Origin: Acanthaster planci
Lineage: Eukaryota > Echinodermata > Asteroidea > Valvatida > Acanthasteridae
Length of the DNA stretch: 41,773 bases
Direction of reading: 5' to 3'
Assembly: GCF_001949145.1 (NCBI RefSeq)
Contig: NW_019091681.1
Span: 165,250-207,022, forward strand
A program made the translations under genes and the position numbers. This document shows, piece after piece, positions 34,501 through 41,773 of this stretch. Under the pieces are notes generated by a model. The model searched no databases, was not told where the DNA came from, and saw only the letters and a program-made list of their open reading frames with translations. The stretch's first letter is position 1. Every line of letters begins with the position of its first letter.

Positions 34501-34758
34501 TATCGCAGTGAGTTATCACGAAAATGGAAAACTATCCAGAGTTGATAACCTTTCTATTAATATGGGTTTTGCAGGTGCTATGTTCCGTTACCTAGTGGGG
34601 AGCTGACAGTAAAGTTAAGTGTGACAGAAAAGGGTTGAGTTCACGCAGAAATCAAATTGTTCAGAGCTGTCATCCCTCGCGGAGCGTAGCTGGCGATGTA
34701 CTTCTCAGCAAGGACGATAGTGCCAAATTGTTGTTGGCGTTGATATTAGGAGGTCGAG

Positions 34759-35789
34759 TTAACCCCTTATGTGTCTGGGCACTGCTTCAATTTCGGTCAA
34801 AACCTTTTTGAGTTCTTTTGCGTCATCGGTTCGAGCCTGAACTGCCCGGCCACCACGAGGCGTCCCCTGCAAAGATGGCAAAACAGGAGAAGACAAGAAT
34901 CTGTACCGGTGTGCGAGGGTTTATATTTTTGTTTTAGGTTTTGTTGTTTTGGACAATTGTGTACAAAACATAAGAGAGGTCATTCAAAAAGTTAAAGTAT
35001 TAGCAAAAGAACAACAGGGGTCCCTAATTTTACGCATATTTGTGTTCGTGTGTGTATCCTATTCCTAGTGTGAACCTGAGAACGAGCGATGTCTCCACAT
35101 TAAAACCACATTAAAGTCTATATGACTGGCACTGATTCTAGACCAGTCGGGAATCTATACCTAAGTAATAATTCCAAGCACACAATGTTTGGTGTGGGCT
35201 GGGTACCAATCTCTGTCGCGGGTTTTGTGAGTATGTGTGGTTCTGAACAGAACCCGAGGGTATCCAATGTTTTGCGACCGTTTTTGACACTTTGGTATCA
35301 GTCATACTTTTCTCTTTCAAATCCATTTGGCGAGGAAAGATTAGTCCATTTTAGTTGTTCCGTTGAGGTGCTAAATGCACGCTGGCTGTCGCACGTGTAG
35401 CTATGAAAACCAAACAAACGTGAGCACACAATCATATGCTGAAATGGGTCAAAACCTCAAAGCATTGCTGATAAGGAGCGTTCATATCTGCATAGAAAGT
35501 TTCGGAGAGATCAACCTGAAACAGCCACATTCTTGAGAGCAGAATCCTCCCCTCCAGATATTATTTGTCCGAAAACCTTTTGTTAAAATTAGTCCTATCT
35601 CGACTGGTTTATTACATGCAGCTAATCGATTGCATTGCACAGAGGCTTTAAGGAGTTTAACCTTACCATTTCATCATCCGGGCTGGTGTTACGCTTTCTG
35701 GGGTGGGGGATGGTGTTGGCAACAACAGTGACCGCCAGAGCGTTAACCATCAAGACGATGACCAGAATGTGTAGCCACAGCGTCCGCAT
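34759..35789 (-). CDS. Peptide-hormone-like precursor with amidation Gly, two exons, 76 aa
   Basis: On the minus strand exon 1 is 35789-35667 (41 codons) and exon 2 is 34866-34759 (35 codons plus TAA); the 800-nt intron is phase 0, donor gtaagg, acceptor ccatctttgcag. The signal peptide MRTLWLHILVIVLMVNALAV ends near TVVA. Then come NTIPHP and RKR, a convertase site. The remaining 43 residues begin NTSPDDEM, cross the intron into GTPRGGRAVQA, and hold a likely helix TDDAKELKKVLTEIEAV and the end PRHIRG. Gly at the very end predicts a 42-residue peptide with C-terminal Arg-amide. There is no cysteine. Exon 2 is matched codon for codon in length by the neighbour at 38.4-39.2 kb, strong evidence that it is coding. 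The receptor and family are unknown to me. Confidence 0.75.
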
Positions 35790-35917
35790 ATTGGCCTCTC
35801 TTGTTCCCAGTTAATATCTGAGAGCATAAGCTGCACCTCTACCAGCTTCCAAGTAGTCTTTCGTGTTTCGTGTCCTGACCAATGTATATTCGTATCCAGT
35901 CAGGCCAAAGCTATTTG

Positions 35918-35960
35918 GTCTTTAAAACCGCGCAGAAATGCCCAGGCAAATTAATATACA
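35918..35960 (-). promoter_or_regulatory. Conserved upstream block of the 35.8-kb gene
   Basis: gtctttaaaaccgcgc followed by aaatgcccaggcaaa (+ strand) recurs at 39219-39255 before the paralogue as gtcttcaaaaccgcgc and taacgcccacgcaaa. On the coding strand this includes a TATA-like ttttaaag only in this copy. The position differs (about 130 and 65 nt before the ATGs). Promoter function is inferred. Confidence 0.4.
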
Positions 35961-37489
35961 TGTATTTAATTAATGGCTTTGGATTGCTCTTTGTAATCCC
36001 TAAATCCTTCATCAAAAGGACACGGTCCGTTTAAGATAAGTGGGAAGTGCATGTTTAAAATGTACGGGCGCCCTGCAGCCCGAATGAATACTGATGAAAG
36101 ATCCAAACTGAATAATTGAATTCTTAACTTTATTGTTCTGTTTGGAATTCCTTTTTAGGACTGTAACATTAAACAATACACTGAGATGGTATTCTATTAT
36201 AATTGGTGCGTATTGTAATGCACTATCAATTTGCCTAGTAGTATCTGTGTTCCACCATAGTTGTCGAGTAGTTAGGAACCCAATCGTCAGCACGGGCTGA
36301 CATGAATAGCCAAAAGCTGGCGCCCGTCTAATTTCAGCTAGTTCAAATATCCTTCCCCTGCGGAGGGGGCCACAACCGAGTCTCCTTCATTTATTCTTGG
36401 AGTACAGTGGGACGTTAATTAGGGAAGTTGGACAAAATTTGACTGTCAGTGATAAAACACTTTCAAGCTTCCTAAGCTAATTTATTAATAAAGTTACAAT
36501 TTTGATCAGTATTTAACCAAGCACACGGATTTGTACAATTAAAAGAACCATTTCTCTCATCTTTATAGGTATCATCATTATTGTTAACATGTTCCGCAAA
36601 TTAATGTAACTAAACACAAAAAGAGAATATTTAAAAAAAACCATGTTTTTATCTCGTTATTACCTTGTGCTTTCAAACTGCTCTTTCACGAGGAAAGAAG
36701 CAGCTACCAGTACGACTTATTATTTGAGTTGATGTCTTGCAGATGCTTCTGCGGTTACCTGACGATAATACTTGTGACAGAAATTACAAATTCTCTTTGG
36801 CATGTTCACATAAATAAAGAGAATTACTATCTCGTGGTAGCTGTGAGAAGAAGCTACGTAATTGGTTGTTGCTATGTAAAGCGTGGGCGGTGATGTGTGT
36901 GGCAGGGCCTGGCTTCAGAAAGCGTGGGGATGCTGTAGGGGGCATTCGAAGTCACCACGCAGCACATAAAATCCATATTCTTCTCATATTGCACAATCCA
37001 GTCGACGCATCGCTAACACAAAGACCTTTTTCACCCACGTGACAGGATTGCGTTAAATGTTAACAATGCCGCCACGCGTGGACAGCTGTCGTCACGGTGA
37101 TTGCATATATTCCTACGGGCAACTTCAACCAAGTGTAAGCGCGCGTGCAAATGCTGTGTGCTTGACTAGTTTTAATATCTTAAACAGGAAGATTACCACC
37201 CCAACACTAGACACTCATTACCATCACAACACATCGCGGTCCAGCACGATTCTAACATCACAGGAAAAAGGTCTATATTGGATGCCACTTCAGCCGAGGA
37301 GACATTTCTTGTACCGGCGTTCACAGTAACTTGGAAGAAGAGGTCAACAATGATCTCTTAAACTTTAACAGCAGGTATTGTACAGATTATGAAAGTTGAT
37401 GTTTCGTGCTAAATTGGCAATGGGTTTGGGGCCCAACGAGATTTGGCCAAGACTGTAAAAGTTGGATTTAGTCTTTTTTTTTGGGGGGG
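35961..37489. other. Interval between the two amidated-peptide genes, no gene seen
   Basis: An ATG frame at 37057-37329 (90 codons) has no hydrophobic leader and no paralogue at the equivalent place in the other unit, so it is left uncalled. Between 36000 and 36900 the DNA is AT-rich and featureless to me. A T/G homopolymer run ends the interval (37472-37492). Confidence 0.4.
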
Positions 37490-38170
37490 GGGGCAAACTG
37501 CTATTAGCAACACTGTTAAGTGAAGGTATATCATGCCTGTGTGCTCTAATTAGTGTACAGTTAATTAACGGGCTTTACATTTTATTATGATTGTTATAGT
37601 AACAGGGAAGTGAAGTCTGCCATGTTCATCGATGCGGCGAGTAATTAAGTTGAATTAATCAACAAAGAAATTGAAGTCAGTTCCGAATCCCTGCAGAACT
37701 CCGCAGGGTTTAGATTCTAAATAACTTTTCAAATTTCATTTCCTTCCGTATTCTTGTGATAGCTATATGTACTAGATGAATGGTGACGGTCTTAAAAATG
37801 AAATCGAATTATGTTGATCACTGTACAGTATGTACAGTATTATGACTGTGTCATCGATGGTATGTTGGTATAACACATGGGGAAAGTCTCATGATTCCCT
37901 TGGGGAAAAAAACACTGACCAAATATTTTCCATTTTTTTAACCTAACCTGTAGAAATAACATAACAATTCTGCACAGAATCCAACTAGGTACATGTTTAC
38001 ATGTTTAGATGTTTATCCAATGAAAACAAAGAACGTCATTGCCTTGAGAAGAATCACAGTTACTGTTGAATCCTTTGTAGAACTCGCGTACCTAACCACT
38101 TAACTGAATGTGAATAACATCGAAGTCAAATTTCCTTAAAGCTTACGAGAGTGCCAACAATTGTATCGAA
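37490..38170 (-). repeat. Downstream flank of the 38.4-39.2 kb gene, duplicate of 33830-34500
   Basis: This is the second copy of the block described at 33830-34500, in the same order and orientation. It is non-coding. Confidence 0.65.
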
Positions 38171-38404
38171 TTGAGCTATCAGAGGAACGGAAAACTGTGT
38201 AAAATTAATCAGGATTTTAGTTGAGGTTTTGCTTTTGAGATGTACTGTTCAACTTGACGGTGAGGCTTGAAGTTACCCAGTGATCGTTAATTGGATTATT
38301 CCGAGCTTTCACCCCGGCGGTGTGTAACTAACACTATAATGCATGCATCGAACCGAGGAGGCGACTGCTAAATTGTAGGTTAGTGTTGATGTTGGAGGGT
38401 CGAG

Positions 38405-39155
38405 TTAACCCCTCCATTGCTTGCGCGCTGTTCCAATAGTGGTCCAAATCATTTTACGTTCCTTTGTATCATCAATTTGAGCCTGAAACGCCTGGCCACC
38501 ACGAGGCGACTCCTGCAAAGATGAAAAAGGAGACTAAATGCATTTGTGGATTGTGCTATTTTTAGTGTAGACCTCAGAAAATGAGGTCCACATTTTGATA
38601 GTAATTCATAAAACGTAATTTGATGGGCCAGTTAAGAATTTACAATTGACACTTAAAGCAGATAACGTTTGGCATGGGGATCATAAAATGTGTTTCTTAG
38701 CAGTCAGAATTTTGTGTTACTTGTTTGATTTTCTAAAACAACACAGTGCAACGAGGGAAAGATCAAACTATTGAAAATGCACCTTGGCTGACACACATGT
38801 TGATAAGAATATCAACAGTACTAAGAGAATGAGTTAAAAACATCACAGTTTTCCTGAAAATGAGCCTTTTCACTTGCTAGCGAAGTTTAGCCAAGTTCTT
38901 GAGGGCCATACTCCCCACCGGGCTGGAGTATGTATAACAAAATCAGGCTCTTTTATGGTGAAAATTTGTCTGATGTTTATGTTGGGGCTGAATTGATTTA
39001 CTTTGACGCTTTAAGAAATATAACCTTACCATTTTACCTTCGAGGTTAGTGTCGCGCTTGCTGGTGAGCCCAGGTTTGTCGTTAGCGTGGAGAGTGATCG
39101 CCAGATCGGCAAACAGTAAGATAATTACCAGAACGTGCAGCCACGGCCTCTGCAT
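38405..39155 (-). CDS. Peptide-hormone-like precursor with amidation Gly, tandem paralogue, two exons, 77 aa
   Basis: On the minus strand exon 1 is 39155-39030 (42 codons) and exon 2 is 38512-38405 (35 codons plus TAA); the 517-nt intron is phase 0, donor gtaagg, acceptor catctttgcag. The signal peptide MQRPWLHVLVIILLFADLAI is followed by TLHANDKPGLTS and KR, aligned with RKR of the neighbour. The 43 residues after KR start DTNLEGKM, then ESPRGGQAFQAQIDDTKERK, and end TTIGTARKQWRG at the stop. PRGG, the DD.KE spacing and the terminal Arg-Gly are kept while most other residues differ. The product would be a 42-residue peptide with an Arg-amide end. An in-frame ATG at 39170 (MRKAT added) is an alternative start; 39155 is preferred by alignment. 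Confidence 0.75.
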
Positions 39156-39218
39156 AGTGGCTTTTCTCATCCCCGGTTTATATCTGACCACATTCTACCT
39201 TTCAACCGCTTTATTTGT

Positions 39219-39260
39219 AGTCTTCAAAACCGCGCTTTAACGCCCACGCAAATGAATACA
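39219..39260 (-). promoter_or_regulatory. Conserved upstream block of the 39.2-kb gene
   Basis: This is the copy of the block at 35918-35960 (gtcttcaaaaccgcgc then cgcccacgcaaa on the + strand), 65 nt before the ATG at 39155. A gatataaac lies closer (about 39176-39184), similar to gatattaac in the neighbour. Confidence 0.4.
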
Positions 39261-40269
39261 CTTATTAAGTTGACCTGGAGCAATTTGTTTATGATTAGTA
39301 GGAATGCCCAACTATTATTATTTTTCTGGTTTATTCAATTAAAATGTACAGGGTAGGCAGCCACATCACATATCAGTAGAAGGGAATATAAAATGATAAG
39401 AGTAAGAAAAATGATTCATAATTTTAAAAAAAGTAAAAATGAAAATTATGAAATATTAAGTTATAAATCTATGTTCACCAAACCGGGGGGGGGCATTTGA
39501 AGACAGTTTATTCAGCACAGTTGGTGAAATGACAAATTCTTACTCCCACATACAAATAAAAATATTACAAATTACAAAAGTTTAGCTAAAACTGGAATTG
39601 TAGATTTCATGCATCTATCAGTTTTTCACTTTGGTACAACTAGTGTAGTCATGGAACTGTCTCTGAGTATTCTGGTAGTTTTGTTGTTTCGTCCTACAGT
39701 TCAGATGAATGGAATAATTGAATAGTTGAAGTTTTACCTTACTTGTACAACAGGATTGCCCTTTTAGGACTTAAAACATAAATAACATTTATAATGGGCC
39801 AATTTCTTACAAGAAATTTTCAGCTGTTTATTCCGAACCAAAGCCTGGGCAGTTGTGTTTAATGGAACCCATGTTAATTCTGTTCTGTATATCAGGCTGA
39901 TGCATGTCCATTTTACTCGCTCATGCATGCGTGCATTTTGATTTAAGTTTTCATAATTTTCAAATTGCCTTGGGTGCACAGAACTCAAAAAAATTTCATT
40001 TCAACTTTCAACAAAAGCTGTATAAATTTGGCATTAAATGGGAGAGTGCCTTCATTTATAATATTCATATAAATACCGATTTGCTTCATATTTAATGATC
40101 CATGGCATCTGCACTCAGAATGTAAATTACGTTGTAGATTCAAATCTAACTAACGACTAGATGGAATGGCTATTCTATGTCACAGTAAAACATCCTGAAA
40201 CAAATTTAAACGTGTTGCTCAACTTTCCATGGTGAATGTGCCCTTCCTCCGTCTACTAGCGCCTCTCCA
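39261..40269. other. No gene seen
   Basis: AT-rich DNA. 39850-39930 carries gaacccatgttaattctgtt and catgtccattttactcgctc, an inverted copy of the segment at 18905-18975 and 22170-22240 in the tandem blocks (gagcaagtaaaatggacatg). This links the minus-strand side to the 17.2-kb gene's intron. No exon is seen beside it. Confidence 0.45.
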
Positions 40270-40740
40270 CAGTCAAGTACTCCACTCCTCGTTCTCAGCG
40301 TGCTCCCCCTCGGTCTAGTGTTAACTACTACTCGTCTTAAGTGGGCTCCACCATGGTCTAGTGTTAATCCACTACTCGTTCTAAGCAGGCTCTACTTTCG
40401 TCTAGTGTTGCTCCACTCTTCGTTCTAAGCGGACTCCACCGTCTATTGTTGATCCAGTACTCGTTCTAAGCATGTTCCACCTCAGTCTAGTGTTGATCCC
40501 CTCTTCGTTCTCAGCGTGCTCCACCTCGGTCTAGTGTTGCACCACTCCCCGTCCTAAGTGTGATCAACCTCGGTCTAGTGTTGCTTTGCTCCACGTTCTC
40601 AGCGTGCTCCACCTCGGTCTAGTGTTGCACCACTCCCCGTCCTAAGTGTGATCAACCTCGGTCTAGTGTTGCTCCCCTCCTCGTTCTCAGCGTGCTCCAC
40701 CTCGGTCTAGTGTTGCTCCACTCCTCGTTCTCAGCATGTG
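40270..40740 (+). repeat. 44-bp minisatellite tract III, about eleven units
   Basis: This is the longest tract of the same 44-bp unit (gctccacctcggtctagtgt then tgctccactcctcgttctca). It contains a higher-order repeat: the pair from agcgtgctccacctcggtc to gtgatcaacctcggtctag occurs twice in succession (about 40511-40585 and 40600-40670). The right edge passes into the same DNA that follows tract I. Confidence 0.85.
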
Positions 40741-41773
40741 CCTCCTGAGCATAGTCTCTCCAAGCACCTTGTTATATTCCTGGGGGGGTACCCCACTAGG
40801 TCATTCTTTGGCCCAGCACACAGTACCTATAATGCCGGTATGGCCACAAACGCATTTGGCAACCTCAAGTGCTTGCTTCGAACAGTACCAAGTGTCAAAC
40901 ATTCCAATTTAAGACGTCTGTGTTTTTTTAATGTCCCAGCACACAAAGGGCTTTGTATTTTAACTTAGGTAGGCTTGCGGTATACCCTGCAAGATATGCT
41001 GCAGAGGAGGACCCCCCTAAGGTGATGCATGAGCTGTATACCCTAAGGCTATTGTGCTTACTGCCCCCCCTCAGAAATGTGAAAGGAATTCCAAAGATTC
41101 CATCGAGACGAAAGAAAACACAGAAGAGGGGGTTCCCCTCTGCCGCATATCGTGCACCATATGGCTTGCAGTTGCACCATGTACAAGAAAAATATCTCTT
41201 TTAAGAGTGTGGCGTTCTGAGAAGAACTGATGGTGAACACTCGACGTTCAGTATGCTCTGTTCGTCTTCAGGAGGGTGACTAAACCGACGCATTGCATTT
41301 CATACTGTTTCAACAATACAAGTGCTCAGTTTGAACAGTATCAAATGTCAAACATTCAAGCACGGCTGTGTTTTGCAATGTCCCAGCATTCAAAGGGCAT
41401 TGTATTCCCTATTGTTCCTACAATGTGACATGGATAACTTTGATGCATGGAGGAGAAACAGACCAGGATAGGGTTGACAACTTCATTCCCTTTGCTTCTT
41501 ATCTTTGTACAGTGTACAAAGAAGGCCACCTTTGGCAAAACACAGAGAAACGTAAACTTACATGAATTGAATGCAGATTGTATCTCATGTGACGAAGCAA
41601 TGAGCAGTTCTGTTGCATAATCAGTTTGAGGCAAAATAAATTACAGCTTGAAATAATTTATCACCGCGGGACATTGGAGGCCCTTGTCACTGAGTGGGTT
41701 AGTAGTGGTCACTCGCGGTTGCTTGCAAGGTGATTTAATGCCTTCGAACTAGTTACTGGCGTGACCTTAAAAT
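40741..41773. repeat. Right-end copy of array flank DNA
   Basis: 40741-40960 repeats 3362-3590 and 41340-41640 repeats 90-420, both in the same orientation. Between them, 40965-41300 is unique here. No gene is called; open frames reflect the repeat. By analogy with the left end, another + strand peptide gene could lie beyond 41773. Confidence 0.6.

Noticed and set aside
37057-37329. 90-codon ATG frame between the two amidated-peptide genes
   Set aside because: No leader, no paralogue in the duplicated unit and no splice partner; kept out as chance.
1-41773. CRISPR arrays, bacterial operons, phage or plasmid features, tRNA and rRNA genes
   Set aside because: No repeat-spacer pattern, ribosome-binding-site spacing, cloverleaf or rRNA-like sequence was seen; tandem repeats are minisatellites without unique spacers, and genes are spliced.

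Overview
The window reads as draft-assembly DNA from an animal. Genes are short and split by introns with GT/AG ends. Most of the sequence is AT-rich non-coding DNA with minisatellites and MITE-like pieces, and there are no operons or ribosome binding sites. An invertebrate deuterostome, possibly a cephalochordate, would fit the high apparent heterozygosity and minisatellite content. That placement is inference; no taxonomic marker is present.

The main content is a clustered family of small secreted peptide genes that I do not recognise as any named family. Each gene has exon 1 of 40-46 codons (signal peptide plus a short, usually acidic, pro-region), one phase-0 intron of 0.5-1.8 kb, and a terminal exon carrying a diverged and usually basic peptide. 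I could place nine such loci by joining exons across conserved splice sites; the second exons are mostly invisible as ordinary long ORFs.

Layout. (1) 1-11.4 kb: four direct ~3.1 kb tandem units on the + strand (exon 1 starts at 1187, 4369, 7303, 10617), separated by 44-bp minisatellite tracts and shared upstream DNA. (2) 12.4-13.7 kb: an orphan copy of the unit's upstream DNA with no exon. (3) 13.7-17.1 kb: no gene seen. (4) 17.2-25.3 kb: a more divergent two-exon gene (+) whose terminal exon lies in a block present twice in tandem (18190-21552 and 21554-25305). Single n characters sit at both joints, so this may be two haplotypes assembled end to end. (5) 26133-25183 (-) and 28406-29606 (+): a divergent pair of outlying members of the first family. 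(6) 29.9-31.4 kb: gene ghosts on the - strand (an intron and 3' flank without exons). (7) 34.7-39.2 kb: two tandem - strand genes whose precursors look like peptide hormones: signal peptide, KR site, then a 43-residue tail ending in Gly at the stop codon, the layout expected for a 42-residue C-terminally amidated peptide. (8) 40.3-41.8 kb: the minisatellite and the array's flanking DNA recur in the same orientation as at 1-3.6 kb, so the cluster probably continues past the window.

The genes probably act as secreted peptides processed at basic sites. The acidic pro-region joined to a very basic C-terminal part in the + strand array resembles cationic antimicrobial precursors. The KR/amidation layout of the - strand pair resembles neuropeptides. 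Function is not established by the sequence.
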